From contig CP129482.1 of assembly GCA_030583925.1 (NCBI GenBank), forward strand, positions 2,418,001 to 2,482,000: a stretch of 64,000 nucleotides of DNA. Reading direction: 5' to 3'. The stretch comes from Anaerolineales bacterium. Its GTDB lineage: Bacteria; Chloroflexota; Anaerolineae; Anaerolineales; Villigracilaceae. The notes below the pieces were generated by a model, which saw nothing but the letters and a program-made list of their open reading frames with translations, ran no database searches and was not told the DNA's origin. The translations under genes and the position numbers were made by a program. How positions within the stretch are numbered: the first letter of the stretch is position 1; every line of letters begins with the position of its first letter. This document shows positions 33,076 to 41,817 of this stretch, piece after piece.

Positions 33076-33931
33076 ATTAACTACATCCCCGCTTCTTTCC
33101 GACATTTCGACTCGCCTCGCTTCGGTCAGCGACACGCCCGCCCTCGACGCGTCCGTGCTGATTGCCCGCATCGTGGACAAACCGCGTAGTTGGGTGATGG
33201 CGCATCCCGAACTTCCTCTCACGCTTGAACAACAGAATCAACTCAACGATTCGCTGGCGCGACTGGAAAATGGCGAACCATTCCCATACGTGCTTCGTCG
33301 CTGGGAGTTTTTCGGCTTGGAATTTGAAGTCACGCCTGACGTCTTGATTCCGCGCCCTGAAACGGAACTGCTCGTTGAAAAAGCCATCGCGTGGCTGCAA
33401 AAAAATCCCAACAAACGAAGCGTCGCCGATATCGGCACAGGCTCGGGAGCAATTGCGGTTTCATTGGCATTCAATGTTCAAGATGCGAATATCCTCGCCA
33501 CCGATATTTCATCGAAAGCCCTACAAGTAGCAAAACGAAATGCGGTAAAGCACAACGCTGATAACAGAATCGAATATTTCGAATGCGATCTATTGCCAGA
33601 CCAATCGAAAATCGCCAATCGAAAATCGTCAATTGACTTACTCTGCGCCAACCTGCCTTACATTCCAACAAAAACTCTGAACAAACTTCCCATCTTCGGG
33701 CGTGAGCCGACTCTCGCTTTGGATGGCGGCGAGGATGGGCTTCAACTTTTTCGCAAATTGCTAAATGAAGTCCCGTCGTGGCTTGCGCCGAACGCGTTGC
33801 TTTTGCTCGAGATCGAAGCCACGCTCGGCGAATCAGCGACGCAACTCGCTCGCCAGCATTTTCCGAATGCATCCATCACACTACATCAAGACCTCACGGG
33901 TCGTGATCGGTTGCTCGAAATCCAAACATGA
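33050..33931 (+). CDS. prmC: Release factor glutamine methyltransferase
   Basis: A 293-residue PrmC/HemK, which methylates the GGQ glutamine of release factors. SAM motif VADIGTGSGAIAVSLA; substrate motif NLPYIP in the variant N-L-P-Y form; TPDVLIPRPETE upstream. ATG 33050 is used; 33059 (three codons later) is also possible and the open frame beyond 33050 overlaps speB. Residues after ECDLLPD are inserted: SKIANRKSSI is encoded by a 14-bp tandem repeat (33603-33630) also found between genes at 41757-41790. It overlaps tsaC by 4 bases. Confidence 0.9.
   Translation: MSSMKPAGRLTTSPLLSDISTRLASVSDTPALDASVLIARIVDKPRSWVMAHPELPLTLEQQNQLNDSLARLENGEPFPYVLRRWEFFGLEFEVTPDVLIPRPETELLVEKAIAWLQKNPNKRSVADIGTGSGAIAVSLAFNVQDANILATDISSKALQVAKRNAVKHNADNRIEYFECDLLPDQSKIANRKSSIDLLCANLPYIPTKTLNKLPIFGREPTLALDGGEDGLQLFRKLLNEVPSWLAPNALLLLEIEATLGESATQLARQHFPNASITLHQDLTGRDRLLEIQT
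33603..33630. repeat. 14-bp tandem repeat in frame inside prmC
   Basis: Two AATCGAAAATCG(C/T)C units (33603-33616, 33617-33630), then AATTGAC. The same unit, reversed, is at 41757-41790. Confidence 0.7.
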
Positions 33932-34554
33932 AAACCCTCATCGTTTCAGCAAACGCAAGCGACGCAATTCAGCACGCCCTCGAAATTCTAAATCATGGCG
34001 GGCTGGTCGCCTTCCCCACCGACACGGTCTATGGCGTCGGCGCGCTGGCGTTTGACGGCAAAGCGGTTGAGTCAATTTACGCCGCAAAAGATCGCCCCAT
34101 CGAGAAAGCGATTCCCATTTTGATCGCGGATGCAGAGGACATGGACAAAGTTGGAACGAATATCCCAACCATTGCGCGTGAAATTGCAAAACGCTTCTTC
34201 CCTGGACCTTTGACCTGCGTCATCCTCAAACAACCGACTCTCCCTTCAGCCGTCTCTGCCACTTCCACCGTCGGCGTACGCGTGCCAGATCACGATGTGG
34301 CACGGGCGTTACTCCGCGCGGCGGGACCGATGGCTGTGACCTCCGCAAATATTTCGGGACAGCTGAGTCCGTCAACAGCGGATGAAGTCTTTTCGCAACT
34401 CAACGGACGAATCGAATTGATCATTGATGGAGGAAAGACGCCAGGCGGCGTCGCTTCGACAGTGGTTGATTGCACAACCGACGAGTTGAAAATTTTGCGT
34501 GAAGGACCAATTTCACTTGAAGAAATACGAAAAAAACTCTCATCCCCAATTTAA
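33928..34554 (+). CDS. tsaC: L-threonylcarbamoyladenylate synthase
   Basis: A 208-residue Sua5/YrdC/YciO protein. It makes threonylcarbamoyl-AMP, the donor for t6A37 of ANN-decoding tRNAs. GLVAFPTDTVYGVGALAFD and AAKDRPIEKAIPILIA bind substrate; PGPLTC and SANISGQLSP are also conserved. The C-terminal Sua5 domain is absent, so it is the short form. It starts within the prmC stop (ATGA). TsaD is encoded 200 bases downstream on the opposite strand. Confidence 0.92.
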   Translation: MKTLIVSANASDAIQHALEILNHGGLVAFPTDTVYGVGALAFDGKAVESIYAAKDRPIEKAIPILIADAEDMDKVGTNIPTIAREIAKRFFPGPLTCVILKQPTLPSAVSATSTVGVRVPDHDVARALLRAAGPMAVTSANISGQLSPSTADEVFSQLNGRIELIIDGGKTPGGVASTVVDCTTDELKILREGPISLEEIRKKLSSPI

Positions 34555-34585
34555 TTCATGTTCAGGTTGGGTTAAACTCGGAGGC

Positions 34586-34655
34586 TATAATGATGATTGC
34601 ATTCTCCTTAACAAACCGCCTGCGGCTCGGGCAAGCCAAGGGCGGTTTGGGTTTT
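34586..34655 (+). ncRNA. Possible small RNA or 29-codon leaderless peptide between tsaC and tsaD
   Basis: TATAAT at 34586-34591 is followed by about 20 bases and then a hairpin with AAACCGCC (34613-34620) and GGCGGTTT (34641-34648), ending GGGTTTT. An ATGATG right behind the box opens a 29-codon frame that runs through the hairpin. It could be a small RNA, a terminator with a chance box, or a mini-gene. No -35 box was found. Confidence 0.3.
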
Positions 34656-34672
34656 AAGTGGGGCAATGTAAA

Positions 34673-34749
34673 CACGTAAAAACGTAAACAGGTACACAGG
34701 TCTCGAAAGCCGTGTGTACCTGTTTTCTTGTCTACGTGTCTGCTTGTTT
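34673..34749. repeat. Large imperfect inverted repeat
   Basis: AACACGTA...AACAGGTACAC pairs with GTGTACCTGTT...TACGTGTT across about 77 bases. It closes the gap between tsaC and tsaD. A relative of one arm lies before the dehydrogenase gene at 13159-13178. Confidence 0.65.
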
Positions 34750-34759
34750 ACGTGTTTTC

Positions 34760-35788
34760 TCAGGACAACTCCCACGTCGGCTGGACATCCATATCCATTT
34801 CTGAAACGTGACCGAGGGCGTAGCGATAATATCCCGCCGCGGCGATCATGGCGGCGTTGTCGGTGCAGAGGGAAAAGGCGGGGATGTGAACTTTGAACTC
34901 ATCCTGTGATTGAAAAGCATTTCGCAAGGCTTTATTGGCGGAGACTCCGCCCGCGACCAAAATTTCTTTGGCGTTGAAGTCACGCGCGGCCTGCATGGTC
35001 TTGTTGAAGAGGATGTCAACCGCAGTGGCTTGAAACGATGCGGCAAAATCTTCGACAGGAATCGGCTCGTTTTTTTTCTTGAAATCGTTGACTTCGTAGA
35101 GAACCGCAGTCTTGAGTCCGCTGAACGAGAACGCGTAGGGGCTGTCTAATTTTGGACGGGTGAATTTGAAGCGGGTTGGGTCGCCGTTTTCTGCCGCCTT
35201 TTGAATGGCGGGTCCGCCTGGGAAGGGAAGGTTGAGGAGGCGACCCACTTTATCGAAAGCCTCACCAGCCGCATCGTCGAGAGTAGAACCGAGGCGTTTG
35301 TACGTCAAATGATCGGTCATCAAGTTCAGTTCGGTGTGTCCGCCAGAGACGAGGAGCGCCATCAACGGGAATTGCGGTTCGGGCGGAATGGCATCGCCAG
35401 CGTTATAAATCCACGCTGAATAGATGTGCCCTTCGAGGTGATTCACGCCGATGAGCGGCAAGCCGAGCCCGAGCGAGAGACCTTTTGCCGCGTTCATGCC
35501 GACGACAAGCGAGCCCGCCAAGCCTGGACCGCGCGTCACGGCGACTGCGTCCATGTCGTTCAGCGTGAGGTTCGACTTTGCGAGCGCTTGCTCGATGACG
35601 GGAACGACGCTCAACACGTGCTGGCGCGAGGCGACTTCGGGGAAGACGCCGCCGTAGCGCGCATGGATGTCCATCTGCGAGGCGACGGTGGAGGCGAGGA
35701 GGGCGCGTCCGTTTTCGATGACGGCGCAGGCGGTTTCATCGCAGGAGGATTCGATGGCGAGGATGCTGGCGGGAGGAAAGGAAGGCAT
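34760..35788 (-). CDS. tsaD: tRNA t6A37 threonylcarbamoyltransferase
   Basis: A 342-residue TsaD (Gcp/Kae1). It moves threonylcarbamoyl onto A37 of tRNA. ASKH-fold motifs are IESSCDETACAVI, the metal-binding NHLEGHIYSA (His pair), LVSGGHTELNLM and GGVSANKAL near the C-terminus. TsaC is nearby; TsaB and TsaE are not in the window. The start has an AGGAGG-free leader with a tandem ATCAGTGA repeat (35797-35830). Confidence 0.95.
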   Translation of the reverse strand: MPSFPPASILAIESSCDETACAVIENGRALLASTVASQMDIHARYGGVFPEVASRQHVLSVVPVIEQALAKSNLTLNDMDAVAVTRGPGLAGSLVVGMNAAKGLSLGLGLPLIGVNHLEGHIYSAWIYNAGDAIPPEPQFPLMALLVSGGHTELNLMTDHLTYKRLGSTLDDAAGEAFDKVGRLLNLPFPGGPAIQKAAENGDPTRFKFTRPKLDSPYAFSFSGLKTAVLYEVNDFKKKNEPIPVEDFAASFQATAVDILFNKTMQAARDFNAKEILVAGGVSANKALRNAFQSQDEFKVHIPAFSLCTDNAAMIAAAGYYRYALGHVSEMDMDVQPTWELS

Positions 35789-35853
35789 AGAGTTATCAGT
35801 AATCAGTGAAAAGTGATCAGTGAACAGAAGTTATCGTTTGCGTGGTCGGCGTT

Positions 35854-36660
35854 TTATAAATGTCGCAGGAACGATTCGGGGCTGTTCAGGAAATCTTTTG
35901 TAAGTTGGACGTGTTCGAGTTCGTTGTATTGTACTTCCCGAATCCCGCCATTTGCAAACTGGAGGATTTGGGCATTTGGCGTAGCGAGAATGATCGGCGA
36001 ATGGGTAGCGATGATGAATTGCGCGTTCTGTCCTATCATGTGCATGACCGCCGAAATGAAGGTCAATTGGCGGGTTGGGGAAAGCGCGGCTTCGGGTTCG
36101 TCGAGCAGGTACAAACCATCGGGGACGAAGCGGGATTGAAATAACGCCAGAAACGATTCGCCGTGCGAGCGCGCGTCGAGTCCGTCTCCGTAGCGTCGTT
36201 GCATCGCATCCAATTGTCCACGATACGGCATACTCGCCAAATCTTCGGCGTATTTGGATCGCCCTTGATATTCCTCTTTGACGTTATGCAACTCTCGTTC
36301 AAACTCTTCTTTCGTCTGTCGCATGGATTTGGCGTAGCCGAAGAAATCCTCCGCTCGGAGGAAGAAGCCTTTGCGCGTGCGTTTCGCCCATGCGAGGCGG
36401 AAGTATTGAGCCAGCTTGCGAAGCGGCGCAAGCGATCTATCCGTCCGCACACTCTCGCTTCCAACGGTGATCGACTCAGCGGCGCAAGCAATCGTTTCGA
36501 GGAGGGTTGATTTTCCCGATCCGTTCTCGCCAACAAAGAACGTGACGGGCGATTGAAACTGAATCTCACGCAGAGATTTGACGATCTCCAAATTGAACGG
36601 AAACGAGTCTGCGTCTCTCGAATTGAATTCACGAACGGTGACGGATTGAAGATGAATCAT
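35854..36660 (-). CDS. AAA family ATPase, SMC/ABC-type
   Basis: A 268-residue ATPase with Walker A FVGENGSGKSTLLET (about 42-55), Walker B LYLLDEPEAALSP and ATHSPI (H-loop) near the end. This is the compact form of predicted ATPases seen with OLD-like and RecF-like proteins; no nuclease or toxin partner is adjacent. The middle has a long charged helical insertion (KEEFERELHNVKEEYQGR). The role is unknown. Confidence 0.75.
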   Translation of the reverse strand: MIHLQSVTVREFNSRDADSFPFNLEIVKSLREIQFQSPVTFFVGENGSGKSTLLETIACAAESITVGSESVRTDRSLAPLRKLAQYFRLAWAKRTRKGFFLRAEDFFGYAKSMRQTKEEFERELHNVKEEYQGRSKYAEDLASMPYRGQLDAMQRRYGDGLDARSHGESFLALFQSRFVPDGLYLLDEPEAALSPTRQLTFISAVMHMIGQNAQFIIATHSPIILATPNAQILQFANGGIREVQYNELEHVQLTKDFLNSPESFLRHL

Positions 36661-36673
36661 CTAGCATTGCTCC

Positions 36674-36694
36674 GTCCGCAGTTGAACTGCGGAC
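36674..36694. repeat. GTCCGCAGTT-g-AACTGCGGAC palindrome
   Basis: Perfect 10-bp arms with one loop base between the ATPase and the peptidase, the same family as 22002-22022. Confidence 0.7.
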
Positions 36695-36703
36695 AGAACG
36701 CTA

Positions 36704-37954
36704 TTATTTCTTCCACTTCTTCATCGGCAAAACGAAGTCATACGGATACTCGGCGAGTTTTTCCATGGCGCCATCGGGACGCACATACAGCGTATCCTCG
36801 ATCCGCACGCCCATGCCTTTTTCGGGATAATACAATCCAGGCTCGGAAGTGATCACCACGCCTGCCGCAAGCCGTTGATCGTCGCTGGCGGTCAAGTTGC
36901 TGAACGGGCGCTCGTGGATGTTCAACCCGACGCCGTGACCAAGACTATGCACGTATCCCTCGACGGGCGATTTGGTATTCATTGGGGATTGATGTCCCTT
37001 TGACTCAAAAAATTCACAGGTCATGCGATGATAATCCTTGAACGGCGCGTTCAAGTCGAAGTTATCCATCAACTGATCGAAAATCTCCTTGACCTGATCG
37101 TACAACGCTTGGGCTTCTGGAGTAGCGTAACCCAAACTCCACGTGCGCGTGAAATCGTAATAATATCCGCCGCCCGCTTCGGCTGGATAAATGTCAAACA
37201 CGATGGTTTGACCAAGCCGCATCAAATCCGACGGGTTGCCTGCCGAGTGCGGGACGCCTGCGTCGCGTCCAATAGCGAAGATAAAACCCGACGGCAATTC
37301 GGCTCCCTGCTCCGAGACCCACAAGCGAATCTTTGAATGGACGTCGCCCACCGTCAGCGGCGAGCCGTCTTCATTCAAAAGGACTTCATCGTCGCGCACA
37401 TCGCACGAGGTCAGGTATTGTCGAACCTTTTCAACGACCGTCGTTGTGACCTTCCCCATTTTGCGGATGCGATCCACCTCCGCTTCGTCTTTGGTTTCCA
37501 TGGCGCGCATGAAGATCGAATCGTCGCGCGGTTCGCCGACGAACTCGAGCGCGGGCATTAACTTTCCCAATTGCGCTAACATGCCGAAGATCGAACTGAG
37601 GTCATACGTTCCGTACACGCCGACGCGTCCAGATGTGACGCCAGAATCTTTGAGCATCAATTCACAGCGCATGGCGCCCGCCAGCAAAGAATCCTGTTTG
37701 GCTTTCTTGTACAACTCTTCATAATCGTAGGTCGTGTATGGGATGCGTTTCAATCCGCTCTTGGCGGCTTCGTCGCGCTCCATATCCGCGTGGAAGTAAA
37801 TCGGCTCTTCGCCGCGCTTCTTGATGATGGTCGCGTGGCTGACGTGTCCGCCGCCTGTGAGGTAATACATCGGCGGGTTGTGCTCGGCATTGCCAAAGAT
37901 GATCAGCGCGTCGAGGTTGCGGGCTTGCATGAGGGCGTCGAGGTCGGATTTCAT
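36704..37954 (-). CDS. M24 family aminopeptidase (Xaa-Pro type)
   Basis: A 416-residue metallopeptidase. Metal-site motifs are VFDIYPAEAGGGYYYDFTR (Asp pair), HSLGHGVGLNIHERP (His), SEPGLYYP (Glu) and GVRIEDTL (Glu). The N-terminal creatinase-like domain is present. It cuts N-terminal residues, probably before proline, or is a related dipeptidase. ATG 37954; the leader region 37955-38037 has AATTACC and GGAGACT repeats. Confidence 0.88.
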   Translation of the reverse strand: MKSDLDALMQARNLDALIIFGNAEHNPPMYYLTGGGHVSHATIIKKRGEEPIYFHADMERDEAAKSGLKRIPYTTYDYEELYKKAKQDSLLAGAMRCELMLKDSGVTSGRVGVYGTYDLSSIFGMLAQLGKLMPALEFVGEPRDDSIFMRAMETKDEAEVDRIRKMGKVTTTVVEKVRQYLTSCDVRDDEVLLNEDGSPLTVGDVHSKIRLWVSEQGAELPSGFIFAIGRDAGVPHSAGNPSDLMRLGQTIVFDIYPAEAGGGYYYDFTRTWSLGYATPEAQALYDQVKEIFDQLMDNFDLNAPFKDYHRMTCEFFESKGHQSPMNTKSPVEGYVHSLGHGVGLNIHERPFSNLTASDDQRLAAGVVITSEPGLYYPEKGMGVRIEDTLYVRPDGAMEKLAEYPYDFVLPMKKWKK

Positions 37955-38037
37955 TGGGCTCCTTGGGGTGGTTGGTAAATAGTAATTGGTAATTTGAAAA
38001 AAAGAGAATTGGAGAATTAGAGAGTGGAGACTGGAGA

Positions 38038-38613
38038 CTAGAGATTGAGTTGCTTGAATTCTTTCCCAATCTCGTCATTTTCAAACGTCACTTTCAGCGA
38101 TTTCTTTTTATCGGTGAATTTGGCTGAGACGCCGATCACGTCTTCCGAGTCGTTGAAGAGGCTGAAGATGGATAACGGGCGTTTCAGGAGGAGTTGTCCG
38201 TATGCGGGGGCGAACAACAATTTCAAAATGAATTCAACGACCGTCCCACCGATGAGCCCGACGATGATTCCCGCCAGCGTGCCCACGGTTGCAGAAAAGC
38301 CGATCGTTTGAATCGTTTCGCCGTCGGGCGTGATCAACCAAACGGGAACAAATGTGATCGCGCACAGCAACAATCCCACGATCACAAACGGCACGAGCGT
38401 CACGTTCGTCACACGCTTTTCTTTTTTCTCGCATTCGGCGCACAGCGGCACAGGAAAATCCATCAACACGCCCTGCCCGCGTTTTTCAACGCCCATGTTC
38501 AACTTCATCGGTATGACGATATGTTTCGGCTTCCCGCAATTGACGCAACGGTCGGGAAACTTCAACGTCGGCGGGTTCTTGGCATCGGCGATGGGAACTT
38601 CAACAGTAATCAC
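38038..38613 (-). CDS. Zinc-finger-like membrane protein
   Basis: A 191-residue protein. Two CxxC knuckles near the N-terminus (CVNCGKP, CAECEKK) look like a zinc ribbon, followed by two to three membrane segments (VPFVIVGLLLCAITFVPVWL and GFSATVGTLAGIIVGLIGG). The C-terminal 60 residues are soluble and rich in Lys and Phe. Its start overlaps the selA end by 14 bases, so it is co-translated with SelA. Function unknown. Confidence 0.6.
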   Translation of the reverse strand: MITVEVPIADAKNPPTLKFPDRCVNCGKPKHIVIPMKLNMGVEKRGQGVLMDFPVPLCAECEKKEKRVTNVTLVPFVIVGLLLCAITFVPVWLITPDGETIQTIGFSATVGTLAGIIVGLIGGTVVEFILKLLFAPAYGQLLLKRPLSIFSLFNDSEDVIGVSAKFTDKKKSLKVTFENDEIGKEFKQLNL

Positions 38614-39955
38614 GCAAAGCCTCCTTCAAAACTCGCAACAACGCGTCGTCGTCCAAAACAGTGCGCGGGTCGAGCAACACGCAATCATTTTCCGTCCGCG
38701 CGATGACGGGCGGATTCGCTTCACGCAGTTTCGCTAAAAATTTATCGGGACTTTTCACTCGCAACGACAACACAATCGTCGGCATGGATTCTTCAGGCAG
38801 ACTGCCACCACCCACTGTGGATTCGGATTCGACCACCTCGCCTTGACTCAGACCATCCCGCCACGCTTCCGCGCGGACCTTGACCTGCCTCGCCGTAAGC
38901 GACATCATCCGCAACACGGGAATTTCTCGCTCCGCCTCGTCTTTGAGGTAGTGCATCAGCGTCGCGGTGACGCCCGCCAGCGACGTTTTATCTGCCCGCA
39001 CCGCGCGCGCCAGCGGATGTTTCTTGATTCGGTCAATCAATTCTTTCTTGCCGACAATGATTCCCGCTTGCGGACCGCCGAGTAATTTGTCGCCCGAAAA
39101 GCAGACGATGTCTACGCCCGCCGCCAGCGACTCTTGCACGGTCGGCTCATGGGCGAGACCGAATTTCGCTGTGTCAACCAACGCGCCCGAACCGAGATCG
39201 TCCACGACGGGAACTCCGATTTTGTGAGCAACTTCAACGATTCTTTCGAGTTCAGGCTCTTCGGTGAAGCCGACGATCTTGAAGTTACTGCGATGAGCGC
39301 GCATGACGAGAGCGGTCGGTTCGGCGAGCGCTTCTTTGAAGTCAGAGATTCGCACTTTGTTCGTTGTGCCGACCTCAGCCAGTTTTGCGCCCGATTGCTT
39401 CATCACATCGGGAACTCTGAACCCGCCGCCGATCTCAACGAGTTGCGAACGCGGAATGACCACGCGCTTCTTGTTCGCCAACGCAGACAACACAAGCAAA
39501 ACTGCCGAAGCGTTGTTGTTAACCACCAACGCCGACTCAACGCCAAGCAACTTTTGCAAAACGGATTCGGCATGGATGAGCCGCGAGCCGCGCTTGCCAG
39601 ATTCTAAGTCAAACTCGAGGTTGGAATAGCCGCGCGCGGCGGAGGTCATGGCGCGAATGGTTGATTCGGATAACGGGGCGCGACCGAGGTTGGTGTGGAG
39701 GATGACGCCTGTCGCGTTGATGACGGGGACGAGCGAGGAACGCGTCCATGCGGCGAGATGGGATTCGGCTGAGGCGAGAATCGAGTCGAAGGAGGGCGAG
39801 GCAGTTTCCCCGTCGAGTTTGATGCGTGCGCGGGCTTCATCCAAAGTTAAACGAAGCGCGTCCAAGGTCAAGGGGCGACCGAATCTTTCGAGGAGGTCAT
39901 CCGCTTGTTGCAATAATTTTTCGATCGAGGGGAGGTCACGAAGACTGGTCATCAT
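38600..39955 (-). CDS. selA: L-seryl-tRNA(Sec) selenium transferase
   Basis: A 451-residue SelA, which turns seryl-tRNA(Sec) into selenocysteinyl-tRNA with selenophosphate. The PLP motif GDKLLGGPQAGIIVG, the N-terminal VINATGVILHTNLGRAPL and the VNNNASAVLLVLSAL segment are conserved, and the length is usual. No selB, selD or tRNA-Sec lies in the window, so the rest of the pathway would be elsewhere. The start overlaps the upstream membrane gene by 20 bases. Confidence 0.92.
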   Translation of the reverse strand: MMTSLRDLPSIEKLLQQADDLLERFGRPLTLDALRLTLDEARARIKLDGETASPSFDSILASAESHLAAWTRSSLVPVINATGVILHTNLGRAPLSESTIRAMTSAARGYSNLEFDLESGKRGSRLIHAESVLQKLLGVESALVVNNNASAVLLVLSALANKKRVVIPRSQLVEIGGGFRVPDVMKQSGAKLAEVGTTNKVRISDFKEALAEPTALVMRAHRSNFKIVGFTEEPELERIVEVAHKIGVPVVDDLGSGALVDTAKFGLAHEPTVQESLAAGVDIVCFSGDKLLGGPQAGIIVGKKELIDRIKKHPLARAVRADKTSLAGVTATLMHYLKDEAEREIPVLRMMSLTARQVKVRAEAWRDGLSQGEVVESESTVGGGSLPEESMPTIVLSLRVKSPDKFLAKLREANPPVIARTENDCVLLDPRTVLDDDALLRVLKEALRDYC

Positions 39956-40337
39956 CTACGACGGGAGGTTTCCAGCGCGCTTTTTCACGCAGGCGGAGGA
40001 AATATTCGATGGCGATGAGTCCGCCTGCCAGCCCGAGAATCACGTAGACTGTGACGAGGCGTCCGAGTTGAAGCCAGGCGAGCGTGGCGCCGTAGACGCC
40101 GAACCAAACGGACTGGCGCACGATGACGTTCGCTTCGGCGGGTGGGTCGGCGGGAAAGCGGCGGTGAAAAAAGTAGACGATGGGAAGAAGCGTGCCCGTG
40201 AGCGCGAGGATCAACAGCGCAAAGAAGCCCCAGCGAAACCAAACGACAGGCGCAGATAAATAAAGAATCGCCGCCAGCCCACCCCATCCGATGAGCGCCA
40301 AAAGTAGAGACGATATCGCGAACGATCTAAAATTCAT
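39936..40337 (-). CDS. Small membrane protein upstream of selA
   Basis: A 133-residue protein with four membrane segments (about 5-28, 35-55, 75-92, 95-115) and an acidic C-terminal tail (VVDDDQSS). It overlaps selA by 20 bases. No family was recognised. It is probably co-transcribed with selA, though a link to selenium use is only positional. Confidence 0.55.
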   Translation of the reverse strand: MNFRSFAISSLLLALIGWGGLAAILYLSAPVVWFRWGFFALLILALTGTLLPIVYFFHRRFPADPPAEANVIVRQSVWFGVYGATLAWLQLGRLVTVYVILGLAGGLIAIEYFLRLREKARWKPPVVDDDQSS

Positions 40338-40356
40338 TCGAAGCAGGAAGTTCCCA

Positions 40357-41145
40357 TCAGAAATCTATACACGCAGGCACGATATAAGGCGGCGAGAACA
40401 CACAGCCGAAACGGAATCCGTTCTCGAAACGGACGATCACAAACGGCTCATCCTCGCCGTACTCCGCAATTGGGCGTTGCACGGGGAGGGCGTCGGGGTT
40501 TGCGCCGAGGCTAAACGAATATTCGCCTTCGGCATTTTCAACGAATCCACGGATGTCTTGCAGGGAATTCGGGAGTTCGGCACGCGTGGTGATCGTCGTA
40601 TTTTCTTCGATGAGTTGTTGCATGCGCCGCAGCGATTGTTCTTCTGCCTCCGATACTCTCGTCGTTGTGCCGAGGGCGACAACGACGAGGAACGAAACGA
40701 AGACGGGCGTCCAACGTTTTACGGGTATGTCAGATCTACTACCGTATCTTCGATTTTGAATTTTATCCACCAGCCAGCGCATCAGCCAACTGAACGGGAG
40801 GTGAAAGAAAACGCGCGGCAGGAAGACAAGCGTAAGGAACACGACCGCTGTCCCGGAACGGTTGCTTGAATCGGAGATCAACAACCATATCGAGGAGACC
40901 ACCGTGCCAACGAGTGCAGACAATAAAATGCCGAGCAGGCTTTCATCCGTCCATGCGGCGATGAGACCGAGAACGCCGAACATAACACCAGAAAGGATCG
41001 TCAACCAGATGGCTCCGGGCCACGGCGCCGCCAGCGGAATATTCGGCATGGCAAATGAATTGATCGTGTTTGCAGTGATGGAAAACCCAAAGCCAAACAC
41101 CAATCCTAAAACCAAGCCAAGCCTGCGTTGCGATGAAAGATTCAC
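40357..41145 (-). CDS. Multi-helix membrane protein with soluble C-terminal domain
   Basis: A 262-residue protein from GTG 41145, chosen because AGGAG precedes it; the longer frame reaches back through the promoter of the nitroreductase. It has about five membrane segments (about 12-30, 38-60, 68-90, 95-115, 150-168), then a soluble domain (about 175-262) with FVENAEGEYSFSLG and a Cys-containing end. No known family. Confidence 0.55.
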   Translation of the reverse strand: MNLSSQRRLGLVLGLVFGFGFSITANTINSFAMPNIPLAAPWPGAIWLTILSGVMFGVLGLIAAWTDESLLGILLSALVGTVVSSIWLLISDSSNRSGTAVVFLTLVFLPRVFFHLPFSWLMRWLVDKIQNRRYGSRSDIPVKRWTPVFVSFLVVVALGTTTRVSEAEEQSLRRMQQLIEENTTITTRAELPNSLQDIRGFVENAEGEYSFSLGANPDALPVQRPIAEYGEDEPFVIVRFENGFRFGCVFSPPYIVPACIDF

Positions 41146-41191
41146 ATATTCTCCTTGACGAGTCGGAATTATATCAGGCGCGCGCAGGCAG

Positions 41192-41197
41192 TATAAT
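41192..41197 (+). promoter_or_regulatory. TATAAT box for the nitroreductase gene
   Basis: A -10 hexamer 45 bases before ATG 41242, in the gap between divergent genes. No clear -35 box. Confidence 0.45.
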
Positions 41198-41241
41198 CGG
41201 CAAAGGTAGCGATCGGTGATCGGAAAACTTGAGGAAAGACA

Positions 41242-41754
41242 ATGAAAGTTTCGGAAGCCATTCGTTTGAAACGCGCGGTGAGAAAATTTCAAGACAAGCC
41301 TCTGCCCGAGGATGTGATCCGCGCCATCCTCAACGCGGGACGGCGTTCACAGTCGTCGAAGAACGAGCAGGGTTGGCAATTCATCGCCATTCGAGATAAA
41401 TCGGTCTTGAAGGCGTTGTCCGAGTGCGGTCAATGGGCGGGACATCTCGCAGGCGCGGCGCTGGGCGTCGCGATCCTCACGCCCGATCCGCTTGGAAAAT
41501 TCCAGACGATGTTCGACGCGGGTCAAGCGGCGGCGTTCATGCAACTCGCCGCCTGGGAGTTGGGAGTCGGCTCGTGCCCCGCTTCGATCTATGACGGCGA
41601 ACTGGCGCGCCAAATTTTAGGTTTTCCGCCCGAGTGGCATTTGCGCGTCGCGCTGTCGTTTGGGTATCCGCTGGATGAGGGGAAGTTATCGTCCGCGCCG
41701 AAGTCTGGTGGGCGAAGGTCGTTGGAGGAAGTGGTGCATTGGGAGAGGTGGTAA
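41242..41754 (+). CDS. Nitroreductase family protein
   Basis: A 170-residue FMN-dependent nitroreductase-fold protein: IRLKRAVRKFQDKPLPED at the start, AGRRSQSSKNEQGWQF, then GVGSCPASIYDG and SFGYPLDEG. It is distinct from the FbiB-like nitroreductase at 22.5 kb and shorter. The ATG follows GAGGAAAG. The substrate is unknown. Confidence 0.8.
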   Translation: MKVSEAIRLKRAVRKFQDKPLPEDVIRAILNAGRRSQSSKNEQGWQFIAIRDKSVLKALSECGQWAGHLAGAALGVAILTPDPLGKFQTMFDAGQAAAFMQLAAWELGVGSCPASIYDGELARQILGFPPEWHLRVALSFGYPLDEGKLSSAPKSGGRRSLEEVVHWERW

Positions 41755-41756
41755 TT

Positions 41757-41790
41757 CGATTGACGATTTTGGATTGACGATTTACGATTG
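41757..41790. repeat. Intergenic copies of the 14-bp tandem repeat
   Basis: GACGATTTTGGATT and GACGATTTACGATT units, the reverse complement of the prmC repeat. Confidence 0.65.
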
Positions 41791-41817
41791 AACAAACTTC
41801 ATAAAAGGAGATTCCCC

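Noticed and set aside
32101..33222. Minus-strand open frame of 373 codons over speB
   Set aside because: Antisense shadow; speB motifs are complete on the plus strand.
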